NCBI RefSeq assembly: GCF_022229005.1 | Contig: NZ_JAKKFD010000022.1 | Coordinates: forward strand, 1 to 64,000 | Direction: 5' to 3' | Source of the DNA: Micromonospora trifolii | Lineage (GTDB): Bacteria; Actinomycetota; Actinomycetes; Mycobacteriales; Micromonosporaceae | Length of the DNA: 64,000 nt | In this document: positions 44,493-53,609 of the stretch, one piece after another | Layout of the letters: every line of letters begins with the position of its first letter | Numbering within the stretch: the first letter of the stretch is position 1 | Translations under genes and position numbers: made by a program | The notes under the pieces: generated by a model | Database searches by the model: none | Told to the model about the DNA's origin: nothing | Seen by the model: the letters and a program-made list of their open reading frames with translations, nothing else

Positions 44493-45360
44493 CCTGCGCC
44501 ACGAGCTGGGTCGGGTTGACGTAGCGCAGCGCGACGACGAGCAGGACCAGCATCATCGAGGTGTAGATGACCGCCATGGCGTCGACCGACTGCTGGGCCC
44601 TGATCCCGGACGCGGACATCGAGTAGTAGAGCGCCACCACCAGGGTCTGCGAGTCCGGCCCCGCGGTCAGGAAGGTCAGCTCGAACATGCCCACGGTCCG
44701 GACCAGCACGAGGATCGCGGAGGCGAGGATGCCCGGCACGAGCAACGGCGTGAGGACCCGGAGGAACACCGTGCGCAGGCCCGCGCCGCACATGCGGGCC
44801 GCGCTCTCGATCCTCGGGTCGATCTGCTCGATGAACGGGGTCATGGTCAGGATGACGAAGGGCACCGACGGCACGAGGTTGGCGAGCACCACCCCGGACA
44901 TGTGCCCGGCCAGGCCGAACTTGTAGAGGACTGTCGCCAGCGGGATGCCGTAGGTGATCGGGGGCATCAGGATGGGCAGCAGGAACACGAGGAAGATCAG
45001 CCGTTTGCCCGGGAACGAGCGCCGCGCGAGGGCGTAGGCGGCTGGCACGCCGATCACCAGCGAGAGGCCCACGACGAGGACGGAGACCTCCAGTGTCACG
45101 ACGATGACCTGGAGGAGCGCGAATTCGTCCCAGGCCCGGGCGTACCAGTCGGTGGTGTAGCCGTCCGGGAGCCAGGTGTCGAACCAGCGCCGGCCGAACG
45201 AGCTGACCAGGACCGACGCCACGACGCCCAGCAGGTTGAGGAAGAAGAAGACGACGACGCCCCAGACGATCCAGGCGGCCGGCCGCGCGGCGATGCGCCG
45301 CCGCCGGTCGGTGCTGGTGGCGGGGTGCCGCGCCGGTGGGGCGTGGGTGGTCGTTGCCAT
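44470..45360 (-). CDS. ABC transporter permease, PotC/FbpB-like
   Basis: A 296-residue membrane protein with six predicted segments and a basic, Thr/Pro-rich N-terminus. The family pattern VTLEVSVLVVGLSLVIGVPA is near residue 90 and the EAA loop ESAARMCGAGLRTVFLRVLT near residue 185. It is the last gene of the order binding protein, ATPase, permease B, permease C. Its start overlaps the upstream permease stop by one base. The type is that of spermidine/putrescine, iron or 2-aminoethylphosphonate importers rather than the sugar CUT1 class. Confidence 0.92.
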   Translation of the reverse strand: MATTTHAPPARHPATSTDRRRRIAARPAAWIVWGVVVFFFLNLLGVVASVLVSSFGRRWFDTWLPDGYTTDWYARAWDEFALLQVIVVTLEVSVLVVGLSLVIGVPAAYALARRSFPGKRLIFLVFLLPILMPPITYGIPLATVLYKFGLAGHMSGVVLANLVPSVPFVILTMTPFIEQIDPRIESAARMCGAGLRTVFLRVLTPLLVPGILASAILVLVRTVGMFELTFLTAGPDSQTLVVALYYSMSASGIRAQQSVDAMAVIYTSMMLVLLVVALRYVNPTQLVAQVKDEPEH

Positions 45361-46259
45361 CAGCCCTTGCCTCCGGTGGAGCCGGTGTAGAAGCGGCCAC
45401 GAGCGGCCAGCACCACAGCGATGATGACCAGCTCGACGAAGCCCATGATCATGGCGATCGCCGACGCGTACGGGTAGTCGTACTGCTCGTAGGCCGCCTG
45501 GTAGGCGGCGAGGGAGATCACCCGGGTCTCACCGGCCGGGTTGCCGACCAGAACCGCCGACGGGAACACGCTGAACGCCAGGACGAACGTCAGGCAGAAG
45601 GTCGTGGCGAGACCGGGCATCAGCAGCGGCAGGGTGATCCGGGTGAACCGACGACGCCAGTCCGCGCCCAGCGTCGCGGCCGCCCGTTCCAGGGTCGGGT
45701 CGATGCCGGACAGGTACGACAGCACCAGCAGGAACGCGAACGGAAAGCCGGTGATCACCAGCGAGAAGAACACGCCCCAGTAGTTGTGGGTCAGCCGCAC
45801 CGGCTCGTCGACGAGGTTGCTGGCCAGCAGGATCCGGTTGAACCAGCCGGTCGGGCCGAGGAAGTTCAGCAACCCCTGCGCGGTGAGGACCGTGCCGAGC
45901 GTGATCGGCACGACCAGCAGCGTGGTGACCAGCCGCTTGCCCCGGAACCGGCCGCGCATCCGGTAGGCGATCGGCACCGCGGCGAGGACGTTCAGGAGAG
46001 CGGCGGGCAACGCGATCCGCAGCGTGATCCAGATCGTGCCCCGCTCGTAGGAGTCGGAGAAGAAGCGAACGTAGTCGCTGAACGGCCCGCCAGTGGTCGG
46101 CTGGAACGAGAGCGTCAGCCCGTAGAAGAACGGGTAGAGAAACAGGGCGATGACGAACACCAGGGCCGGGACCAGCAGCCAGAGCTGACGATCGACGCCC
46201 CGCTCGGCGAGGCGGTGCCGCCAGTGCGTCAGTGGCCTCCCCGGCCCGGGGCCACTCAC
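45360..46259 (-). CDS. ABC transporter permease, PotB-like
   Basis: A 299-residue membrane protein with six segments beginning LWLLVPALVFVIALFLYPFF. TLRIALPAALLNVLAAVPIA marks the start of the conserved permease domain, and the EAA loop reads RAAATLGADWRRRFTRITLP. The GTG start overlaps the ATPase stop (GTGA). It forms the heterodimeric channel with the following permease. Substrate is not evident from sequence. Confidence 0.92.
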   Translation of the reverse strand: MSGPGPGRPLTHWRHRLAERGVDRQLWLLVPALVFVIALFLYPFFYGLTLSFQPTTGGPFSDYVRFFSDSYERGTIWITLRIALPAALLNVLAAVPIAYRMRGRFRGKRLVTTLLVVPITLGTVLTAQGLLNFLGPTGWFNRILLASNLVDEPVRLTHNYWGVFFSLVITGFPFAFLLVLSYLSGIDPTLERAAATLGADWRRRFTRITLPLLMPGLATTFCLTFVLAFSVFPSAVLVGNPAGETRVISLAAYQAAYEQYDYPYASAIAMIMGFVELVIIAVVLAARGRFYTGSTGGKG

Positions 46260-47368
46260 CGCGTCGCCGCCGAGGCGTCCGTGAGGCGGTCGGGCTGCGC
46301 CGACGCGTCGGCGGGATAGACGAGCAGCCGCCGCGGGTCGACGGCGAGCTTGACCTGGTCGCCCGGCGCGATCCGCTGCTCGGTCCGCAGGTGCAGCAGC
46401 AGCCCGGTGTCGGTGCGGGCCTCGGCCGCCAACTCGCGACCCTGGTACTCCACCACCTCGACCGTCGCCGACATGGCGTTGCGGGTCTCGCCGGGCCCGT
46501 CGACGCGGATGTCCTCGGGGCGTACCGCGACCACGACCTCGGCTCGGGTCTGGAGGCCCCCCACCACCTCGCCGAGCAGGCGATGGCCGGACGACTCGAC
46601 GGTGGCCCGGGCGCCGTCCAGTTGCTCCACCCGCCCCCGCCACAGATTGCGGTAGCCCATGAAGTCGGCGACGTGCCAGTTCGCCGGCCGGGTGTGCAGC
46701 TCACGCGGCGAGCCGATCTGCTGCACCCGCCCCTCGCGCAGCACCACCAATCGGTCGGCCAGGGACAGCGCCTCCTCCTGGTCGTGGGTCACGTAGACGG
46801 TGGTGAGCCCCAGCGACTGGTGCAGCCGACGGATCTCGGTCCGCATCTCCAGGCGCAGCTTGGCGTCGAGGTTGCTCAACGGCTCGTCCATCAACACCAG
46901 GGACGGCTCGAACACCACGGCGCGGGCGATGGCGACGCGTTGCTGCTGGCCGCCCGAGAGCTGACCGGGCAGCTTGTCGACGTGGTCCTCCAGTCGCACC
47001 AGCCGCACCGCCTCCTCCGTACGCCGGCGCGTCTCCTCCTTGGGCAGCCGCCGCATCCGCAGCCCGAAGGCGATGTTCGCCCGGACCGTCAGGTGCGGAA
47101 AGAGGGCGTAGCTCTGGAACACCATGCCGAAGCCGCGCCGCTCCGGTGGCAGCGTGTCGATGCGACGCTCGTCCTGCCAGATGCTCCCCGCCGTCAACGG
47201 CAGCAGCCCGGCCAGGCAGTTCAACGCCGTCGACTTGCCGCAGCCGGACGGGCCGAGCAGGGCGATGAACTCCCCCGCCTCGATCGTCAGGTCCAGCTCG
47301 GTGAGCGCGGCCTGGCCGCCGAACCGGCGGGACACCCCGTCCAGCCGCAGCTGGGTGAAGGCGCTCAT
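46256..47368 (-). CDS. ABC transporter ATPase, PotA/UgpC-like with TOBE domain
   Basis: A 370-residue ATPase. Nucleotide-binding domain: Walker A LLGPSGCGKST, Q-loop MVFQSYALFPH, signature LSGGQQQR, Walker B LVLMDEPLSNLD and H-loop YVTHDQEEA. The last 120 residues form the regulatory TOBE/OB domain (VVAVRPEDIRVDG). The start overlaps the binding-protein stop (ATGA). It energises the two permeases that follow. ATPases of this kind can serve several importers in actinomycetes. Confidence 0.95.
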   Translation of the reverse strand: MSAFTQLRLDGVSRRFGGQAALTELDLTIEAGEFIALLGPSGCGKSTALNCLAGLLPLTAGSIWQDERRIDTLPPERRGFGMVFQSYALFPHLTVRANIAFGLRMRRLPKEETRRRTEEAVRLVRLEDHVDKLPGQLSGGQQQRVAIARAVVFEPSLVLMDEPLSNLDAKLRLEMRTEIRRLHQSLGLTTVYVTHDQEEALSLADRLVVLREGRVQQIGSPRELHTRPANWHVADFMGYRNLWRGRVEQLDGARATVESSGHRLLGEVVGGLQTRAEVVVAVRPEDIRVDGPGETRNAMSATVEVVEYQGRELAAEARTDTGLLLHLRTEQRIAPGDQVKLAVDPRRLLVYPADASAQPDRLTDASAATR

Positions 47369-48585
47369 CCCTGCTTGACCTTGCCGCCGCCGATCTCGCG
47401 GTCCCAGCGGCTGAACGCCGCCACCAGGCTCTTCGCGTCGAGCGGGACCTCGGTCGGGTTTCCGGCGATCAGCGCGTCGTACTCGGGGCGACCGAACTCC
47501 CGAATCGCGTCCTGGCTCTTCTGCGGCGCCGACGAGAGCTGGACCTCCTTGATCGCCGGGCCCGGGTAGAAGTACCCCTCGTCGTACGCCTTCGCCTGCT
47601 GCTCAGGGGTGAGCATGAACGCCAGCAGGGCCAGCACCGCGGCCTGGGTGTCTGTCGACACGCCCTTGGGCAGGACGGCGTAGTGCGCGTCGGTGACCCA
47701 GTGGAAGCCGTCGATCGGGGTGATCCTGGCCTCCTTGGGCACCGTGCCGAGCACCCGGGGGTTGATGTCCCAACCGGTCGTGCTGACGATCAGGTGCGCG
47801 GTGCCGTTGGCGAGGTTCTTCATCGTCTCGGTGGTGCCGGAGGGGTAGTAGTCGACGTACTGGCCCAACTCCTTGAGGAAGGCCCACGTCTTGTCCCAGC
47901 CCGCTGTGGGGTCCTTGGGGTTCGTGTCACCCAGGATGTAGGGCAGGCCCATCAGGAACGTTCGGCCCGGGCCGGAGTTGGCCGGGCGGGCGTACTGGAA
48001 TTTCCTGGGGTTGGCTCTGGCCCAGGCGAGCAGCGCGTCCGCGCTGGTGGGTGGCGTCGCCAGGCGGGACGGCAGATATTCGAGCAGCGGACCTGACGGG
48101 TAGTAGGTGACGGTGACGCCCGCGTTGCCGGCGAGCTTCTGCATCGCGGCGGCCGGCTCCAGGTAGTTGCTCATGCCGCCGAGGCGGTCCTGGAAGGTCG
48201 GCAGCACGTCGATCCACAGCCCCTGCTCGATCCCGGCGGCCAGGCCGTCGACGCCGGTCAGCACGAGACCGATGTCCACCCGGTCCGCCCCCTGCTGGGC
48301 CTTGATCTTCCCGGCCAGTTCGGGCGCCGGCGCCTTCGAGTAGGTCACCCGGGAGATCACGTCGGGGTTCTTCGAGACGAACTCGTCGATCATCCCCTGG
48401 GTCAGCTGGAGGTTGCCCGCCACGTCGAGGACGTTGAGCGTGACGGCCTTACCGGGCCGCTGTGGCACCTCGCCGGTGCTGTCGCCAGTGGAGTCGCCGG
48501 GGGCCTCGGGTGCCCCACACCCGACCGCGCCCACCAGGAGCGACGATGCCGTGACCAGGAGAGCGCCGCGCCGCGAGATACCCAT
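47365..48585 (-). CDS. ABC transporter substrate-binding lipoprotein, family 1 type
   Basis: A 406-residue exported binding protein. Signal peptide with an Arg pair (GISRRGALLVTASSLLVGAV) ends in the lipobox VGC at residues 21-23. The body has family-1/PotD-like motifs such as VTLNVLDVAGN, GAGIEQGLWIDVLP-like segments, MLTPEQQAKAYDEGYF and several aromatic residues likely in the ligand site. GGAGGG precedes the ATG. It is the first gene of the importer operon and lies opposite the lacI gene, with a palindromic operator between. A sugar acid or oligosaccharide from xylan is a plausible but unproven ligand. Confidence 0.9.
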   Translation of the reverse strand: MGISRRGALLVTASSLLVGAVGCGAPEAPGDSTGDSTGEVPQRPGKAVTLNVLDVAGNLQLTQGMIDEFVSKNPDVISRVTYSKAPAPELAGKIKAQQGADRVDIGLVLTGVDGLAAGIEQGLWIDVLPTFQDRLGGMSNYLEPAAAMQKLAGNAGVTVTYYPSGPLLEYLPSRLATPPTSADALLAWARANPRKFQYARPANSGPGRTFLMGLPYILGDTNPKDPTAGWDKTWAFLKELGQYVDYYPSGTTETMKNLANGTAHLIVSTTGWDINPRVLGTVPKEARITPIDGFHWVTDAHYAVLPKGVSTDTQAAVLALLAFMLTPEQQAKAYDEGYFYPGPAIKEVQLSSAPQKSQDAIREFGRPEYDALIAGNPTEVPLDAKSLVAAFSRWDREIGGGKVKQG

Positions 48586-48644
48586 GAGCCGTTCCCTCCG
48601 CCAGGTGTCATCACTGCTGATTGAGGCAGCCGGCGCGCCGCGGC

Positions 48645-48658
48645 GGCAACGGGTTGCC
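48645..48658. promoter_or_regulatory. Palindromic operator GGCAAC-GG-GTTGCC
   Basis: A 14-bp site with perfect arms in the 185-bp divergent region between the importer operon and lacI, 60 bases from the former start. This is where a LacI-family protein would control both its own gene and the transporter. Confidence 0.65.
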
Positions 48659-48770
48659 ATGTATTGCCTCGCGCGAATGCGATCGGGCTGCTGGATTGTT
48701 GCGGGGGCATTGCCGAGTATTCACCGCCGCCATAGCATGATCACGGCGAGTAGCCGGGAGGAGCATGAAG

Positions 48771-49853
48771 ATGCCCGACCAGACCAGGCCGCCGGGACAG
48801 CGAGTCACGATCTACGACGTCGCCCTCGAGGCGGACGTCTCACCGTCCACCGTGTCCCGCGCCTTCTCCCGACCGAGTCGCGTCAACTCCGAGACCGCCG
48901 AACGGATCCGGCAGGTCGCCGGCCGGCTGGGCTACCGGACCAACCCCCTCGCTCGCGCGCTCACCACGTCCCGCACGCAGATGATCGCCCTGGTCATCGC
49001 CGACATCACCAACCCGGTGTACGCCGAGATCGTGCGCGGCGCGCAGGAGGTGGCGGCCGACGGCGAATACACCACGGTGCTGATCGACGCCCAGGAGTCC
49101 GACCGGTTGGAACGGGCGGCTGTCGAACGCACCATGTCGACGGTCGACGGCATCGTGCTGGCCAGCAGCCGAATGTCCGACTCGGCCATCCGGATGGTCG
49201 CCAAGCAGCGGCCGGTGGTGGTCCTCAACCGCGCTCTCGCCGACGTGCCGTGCGTCGTCACGGACGACCCCCGTGGGGTGCGACGGGCCGCCGAGCACCT
49301 GGGTGAGCTGGGGCACGACCACATCACCTACGTCGCGGGGCCGCAAGCGTCCTGGCCCAACGGCGTGCGCTGGCGCTCGCTGCTCGAGGCGGGCATGGAG
49401 CTGGAGATCAAGGTTCGCCAGATCGGGCCGTTCAGCCCCACGATGGCCGGCGGTGAGCGGGCCGCACAGGAACTGTGCGCCCGTCCCGCGACGGCGGTCC
49501 TGGCCTTCAACGACCAGATGGCCATCGGGATCATCCGCGGTCTCAGCCGGATGGGCGTCAACGTTCCGGGCGACGTCAGCGTCGTGGGCTTCGACAACAT
49601 CCTCGCCGCCGACATCGTCACGCCACGGCTCACCACTGTCGCGGCACCGCTCTACGCGGAGGGCTCGGCCGCTACCCGGCACCTGCTCACGATGATCGAG
49701 GGGGCGCCCGGGCACACCGGCCGGCCGATGGTCCTGCCGGTACGCCTCGTGGTCCGCGACTCGACGGCCGCGCGCAACCCGAGCCCCGGTCGGGCCCGAC
49801 CATCGTGGGTACGGCAGCGGCCCGTTCCCGGCCCGGCGGCCCACCTGCCGTGA
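48771..49853 (+). CDS. LacI-family transcriptional regulator
   Basis: A 360-residue regulator. The N-terminal helix-turn-helix and hinge read VTIYDVALEADVSPSTVSRA and ERIRQVAGRLGYRTNPLARA. The effector domain follows with ALVIADITNPVYAEIVRGAQ and VSVVGFDNILAADIVTPRLT, typical of sugar-binding LacI proteins. GGGAGGAG lies seven bases before this ATG; another ATG six bases earlier would be too close to it. Divergent from the importer and followed by the GH67 gene. Palindromes with GGCAAC/GTTGCC-type arms sit on both sides, so it probably represses transporter and GH67 until an oligosaccharide is present. Confidence 0.95.
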   Translation: MPDQTRPPGQRVTIYDVALEADVSPSTVSRAFSRPSRVNSETAERIRQVAGRLGYRTNPLARALTTSRTQMIALVIADITNPVYAEIVRGAQEVAADGEYTTVLIDAQESDRLERAAVERTMSTVDGIVLASSRMSDSAIRMVAKQRPVVVLNRALADVPCVVTDDPRGVRRAAEHLGELGHDHITYVAGPQASWPNGVRWRSLLEAGMELEIKVRQIGPFSPTMAGGERAAQELCARPATAVLAFNDQMAIGIIRGLSRMGVNVPGDVSVVGFDNILAADIVTPRLTTVAAPLYAEGSAATRHLLTMIEGAPGHTGRPMVLPVRLVVRDSTAARNPSPGRARPSWVRQRPVPGPAAHLP

Positions 49854-49880
49854 GGGCGGCACGGCCCCGCGACAAGAAAC

Positions 49881-49894
49881 GACAACTCGTTGCC
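49881..49894. promoter_or_regulatory. Palindromic operator GACAAC-TC-GTTGCC
   Basis: One base away from the perfect-arm site at 48645 apart from its centre, and 108 bases upstream of the GH67 start. Same spacing of two bases between the arms. Probable second site for the LacI protein encoded between them. Confidence 0.6.
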
Positions 49895-49936
49895 GAGGCG
49901 GAGCGACGCCCGGAAGGATCGACGCACATCCATCCA

Positions 49937-49949
49937 GCAACGTCGTTGC
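49937..49949. promoter_or_regulatory. Palindrome GCAACG-T-CGTTGC
   Basis: Perfect 6-bp arms around one base, 53 bases before the GH67 start. It contains the same CAAC/GTTG core but with different spacing, so it may be an auxiliary site of the LacI protein or an unrelated operator. Confidence 0.4.
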
Positions 49950-50001
49950 GCTCGCCGGACGGGCCGAACGGCGTCCGCAGCGGACGAACGAGGAGATGGC
50001 G

Positions 50002-53000
50002 ATGAACCGAGCTTCGGTGCCCCGGCTACGGCGAACACTCATCGTGCTGGGCACGGCACTGGCCACCGTCGCGGCCACCCTCACCGTCGCCACCACCACG
50101 CCGGTCGCCGCGGCCCCGTCGCCGGACGACTACAACGGCTCCGACCTGTGGCTGCGGTACGTGCCGGTCGACGACGCGAAGCTGCTGCGCGACTACCGCC
50201 GCACGGCCACGGCGATCGTGGTCGAGAACGCCGACACCACGAAGGTCCACCGGCACACGACGGACCTCGCCATGGCCCCCGGCTCCAGCGAGAAGCTCGT
50301 CGAGACGACGCTGGGCGCCGCCCGCGACGAACTGGTCCGCGGCCTGGGCGGGCTGCTCGGTCAGCCCACCCCCGAGGCGACCGTCGACGGCGGCACGGTC
50401 CCCGACGGCGCGATCGTGGTGGGCACGCCGGCGAGTTCGCCGCTGGTGGGCCGCACCATCGCGACCCGCGACCTGGCCACCGTGGGCGACGAGGGTTACC
50501 TCGTCCGTTCGGTGTCGAAGGGCAGGTCACGGTTCACCGTCATCGCCGGCAACACCGACCTCGGCGCGCTGTACGGCACCTTCGCCTTCCTCCGGCTGCT
50601 ACAGACCCAGAAACCCATCGACCACCTCCGTGTCGCCGAGTCACCGAAGATCAAGCATCGGTTGCTGAACAACTGGGAGACCGAGCGTCTCTACGCCGGC
50701 AACAACCCCTCCGGAATCGGCGGGCTGAACGGGGAGAGCGGGGCGATCTTCAACTTCGCCGCGACCGGTGCCAGCGCCGGCCGGAACCTGCCGGTCATCC
50801 TCGACCGCTACCTCGTCATGGCCCGCGCGTTGGCGTCGCTGGGCATCAACGGCATCACCATCAACAACGTCAACGCCGACAACGCGTACCTGACGAGCGC
50901 CCGCATCGCCCAGGAGGCCGCCCTGGCCGACGCGCTGCGTCCGTACGGCATCAGGCTGGGCCTGTCGATCCGCTACACAGCGCCCACCGACAGCCGGTTC
51001 GCGCCGGACACGCTCACCAACGCCCAGCTCGATCCGTACGGCGCCGATTTCCGGGGCTGGTGGCACCGCCGGGCCCAGCAGATCCAGACCGCGATCCCGG
51101 ACTTCATGGGCCTCACCGTCAAGGCCAACTCCGAGGGACAGCCGGGGCCACAGGACTTCGGGTACGACCACGGTGACGGCGCCAACGCCATCGCCGCCGC
51201 TGTGGCGCCGCTCGGGATGACAGTGCACTGGCGGACGTTCGTCTACAACGCCGAGGTCGACAACGACCGGCTCAAGCGGGCCTACCTGGAGTTCGGGCCG
51301 ATCGACGACGAGGTCCAGCCGGACGGCAGCCGGGGACGCTTCGCCGACAACGTGTTCCTCCAGACCAAGAACGGGCCACTGGACTTCCAGGCCCGGGAGC
51401 CCATCCACCCGATGTTCGGCCGGATGGAGAACACCAACCAGGCCCTGGAACTCCAGATCACGCAGGAGTACACCGGCCAGAACTGGATGCTGGCCTACCT
51501 CGGCCCGATGTACGAGGAGATCCTCAAGACCGACACGTACGCCACCGACGCGAACGGGAAGCTGCTCAAGAAGCGCCTGGTCGGCAACATCGTCGACGGG
51601 ACCGCCCAACACCACCCGGACACCGCCATCGTGGGTGTCGCCAACCTCGGCAACGCCGACAACTTGACCGGGCACCACTTCGCCCAGGCGAACCTGTTCG
51701 CCTTCGGACGCCAGGCGTGGGACTGGACGCTCGACTCGACGGACATCGCGACCGACTGGACGCGGATGACCTGGAGCAACGACCGGCGCGTCGTCGACAC
51801 CATCCGCACGATGATGATGGGGTCGTGGGAGTCGCTGGTCAGCTACCAGACGCCGCTGGGCATCGGCCACCAGTTCGCCGAGGGCGTCCACTACCGCCCC
51901 GACCCCGCCGACTGGGCGGGCCGCGACGACTGGAGCCCGATCTACTACAACAAGGCCGACAGCGTCGGTCTGGGCTTCGACCGCTCCCCCACCGGCAGCA
52001 ACCTGGCCGCCCAGTACTTCCCCCGCTTGCAACAGCGCTACGGGAACATCAACTCGGTCCCGGAGAACCTGCTGATGTGGTTCCACCACGTGCCGTGGGG
52101 CCATCGGATGGACAGCGGCCGGACCTTCTGGGACGAGCTGGTCTACCGCTACCAGATGGGCGTGCAGTACGTGACCTGGATGCGGGAGACCTGGGACGCG
52201 CTCCAACCCGACATCGACGCACGCCGGTTCGCCGAGGTACGCGCCAAACTGGCGGTGCACGAGGCGGACGCCGCCGACTGGCGGGACACCTCGGTGAACT
52301 ACTGGAAGGAGTTCAGCGGGCGGGACATCCCGGTCGACGACGCGCCACTGTCGGCGACGATCGTCGTCAACGGGAAGAGGTTCGGCGGCTTCAACCTGTC
52401 GGACACCTCGTACACCATTCCGGTGCCCGCTGGGGCGTCGCCGACCATCACCAAGGTGCGGACGGCCGACCGGAAGGCCCGCTACGAGATCATCTCCCAG
52501 GCCGCCGGCGTACCCGGTCAGGCCGTCGTCAAGGTCACGACGGAGAGCTTCTTCGGCCCCCTGGTGAAGAACTACGTCTTCAACCTGGTGCCCGACACGA
52601 CGCTGACGGCCCTGCGCGTCGACGGCAAGCGCCTGGCGTCCTTCACGCCGACAGTGCTGCGCTACAACGCCCTCGCCCCGGCCGGCACCACGACCGTGCC
52701 GACGGTCACCGCCAGCGCCGCCGACCCCGCCGCCACTGTCGTAGTCGAGCAGGCGACCGGCCCGACCGGGCAGGCGCGCGTCACCGTCACCAACGGCGGA
52801 GCCTCGTCGACCTACACAGTGGACCTGAACACCACAGTCACCGGCAGCGACGAGTTCGGCTCGACCCAACTCGGCCCGCAGTGGCAGTGGGTCCGGCCGG
52901 ACGAGAGCAACCGACGTCTGGCCGACGGGTCCCTGGTCGTCACCGCGCAGCAGGGCGACCTCCAGGGCAACGCCAACACCGCGCGGAACCTGGCCCTCCA

Positions 53001-53463
53001 GGACGTCGACGGCGACTGGACGGCCGAGTCCAGGATCGTCTTCTCCCGCCCACTCGCATCCAACAACGAGCAGGGCGGTGTGCTCGCGTACGCGGACGAC
53101 AACAACTACGTGAAGCTCGCCTGGGAGATGGGCAACGCGACCGCCGCCGTCAACAAGACCCGGATCGTCTTCCTGCGCGAGCAGAACGGCACCGCGTCCA
53201 CCCTGGAGATCACCGGTGCCGACGCCCAGCGGATCGTCGGGGCCGACGGCGCCATCTGGCTGCGACTGACCAAGATCGGGGACAGCTACCGCGCCTACTA
53301 CTCCACCGAGGGAAGCGTCTACCGCTACCTCGGCTCCCACACGCTGAACGTCGAGCCGACGAAGGCCGGGCTACTGGCCTTCAACCGGGCCGGCACCTCC
53401 ACCGACCTCGACGTCGCCTTCGACTACTTCCGGATCGAGAGCCGAGGCGAGCGCATCCGCTAG
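50002..53463 (+). CDS. Secreted GH67 alpha-glucuronidase with long C-terminal extension
   Basis: A 1153-residue exported enzyme that releases (4-O-methyl)glucuronic acid from xylo-oligosaccharides. The signal peptide ends at about residue 36. The GH67 part spans about 40-720, with landmarks LTVKANSEGQPGPQDFGYDH, NVFLQTKNGPLDFQAREP and LELQITQEYTGQNWML, which include the catalytic acids. The usual GH67 length is near 700; here two or three cadherin-like beta domains (about 770-945) and a concanavalin-like module (about 950-1150, DEFGSTQLGPQWQWVRP) follow. GAGGAG fits the ATG at 50002. Likely controlled by the adjacent LacI protein. Confidence 0.93.
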   Translation: MNRASVPRLRRTLIVLGTALATVAATLTVATTTPVAAAPSPDDYNGSDLWLRYVPVDDAKLLRDYRRTATAIVVENADTTKVHRHTTDLAMAPGSSEKLVETTLGAARDELVRGLGGLLGQPTPEATVDGGTVPDGAIVVGTPASSPLVGRTIATRDLATVGDEGYLVRSVSKGRSRFTVIAGNTDLGALYGTFAFLRLLQTQKPIDHLRVAESPKIKHRLLNNWETERLYAGNNPSGIGGLNGESGAIFNFAATGASAGRNLPVILDRYLVMARALASLGINGITINNVNADNAYLTSARIAQEAALADALRPYGIRLGLSIRYTAPTDSRFAPDTLTNAQLDPYGADFRGWWHRRAQQIQTAIPDFMGLTVKANSEGQPGPQDFGYDHGDGANAIAAAVAPLGMTVHWRTFVYNAEVDNDRLKRAYLEFGPIDDEVQPDGSRGRFADNVFLQTKNGPLDFQAREPIHPMFGRMENTNQALELQITQEYTGQNWMLAYLGPMYEEILKTDTYATDANGKLLKKRLVGNIVDGTAQHHPDTAIVGVANLGNADNLTGHHFAQANLFAFGRQAWDWTLDSTDIATDWTRMTWSNDRRVVDTIRTMMMGSWESLVSYQTPLGIGHQFAEGVHYRPDPADWAGRDDWSPIYYNKADSVGLGFDRSPTGSNLAAQYFPRLQQRYGNINSVPENLLMWFHHVPWGHRMDSGRTFWDELVYRYQMGVQYVTWMRETWDALQPDIDARRFAEVRAKLAVHEADAADWRDTSVNYWKEFSGRDIPVDDAPLSATIVVNGKRFGGFNLSDTSYTIPVPAGASPTITKVRTADRKARYEIISQAAGVPGQAVVKVTTESFFGPLVKNYVFNLVPDTTLTALRVDGKRLASFTPTVLRYNALAPAGTTTVPTVTASAADPAATVVVEQATGPTGQARVTVTNGGASSTYTVDLNTTVTGSDEFGSTQLGPQWQWVRPDESNRRLADGSLVVTAQQGDLQGNANTARNLALQDVDGDWTAESRIVFSRPLASNNEQGGVLAYADDNNYVKLAWEMGNATAAVNKTRIVFLREQNGTASTLEITGADAQRIVGADGAIWLRLTKIGDSYRAYYSTEGSVYRYLGSHTLNVEPTKAGLLAFNRAGTSTDLDVAFDYFRIESRGERIR

Positions 53464-53477
53464 TGCTGTGACCGAAA

Positions 53478-53516
53478 CGGTGGCCGGGTCCGGTGGCACG
53501 CCGGACCCGGCCACCG
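53478..53516. terminator. Terminator after GH67 gene
   Basis: A perfect 16-bp stem (arms 53478-53493 and 53501-53516) with a seven-base loop, 14 bases beyond the GH67 stop. Confidence 0.85.
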
Positions 53517-53546
53517 TGCGGCTCGATGGATTGCACCGACAGCCGC

Positions 53547-53581
53547 GACCGGGCCCGTCCCCAGGTGGGACGGGCCCGGTC
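53547..53581. terminator. Terminator after GH95 gene
   Basis: A perfect 15-bp stem (53547-53561 with 53567-53581) and five-base loop, 28 bases beyond the GH95 stop on the minus strand. Together with the previous hairpin it forms a tandem barrier between two convergent hydrolase genes. Confidence 0.85.
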
Positions 53582-53609
53582 ACGCTCCCCCGAGCAGGAT
53601 CAGCTGCCG

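Noticed and set aside
48660..48730. Extra copies of TTGCC/GCATTGCC as further LacI half-sites
   Set aside because: They lack the inverted partner at a consistent spacing, and such half-sites occur dozens of times by chance in this base composition.
50641..53340. An 899-codon open frame antisense to the GH67 gene
   Set aside because: It lies wholly opposite a gene with unmistakable GH67 motifs, has no recognisable domain, and shows the Val/Gly/Asp/Arg-rich composition of a shadow frame.
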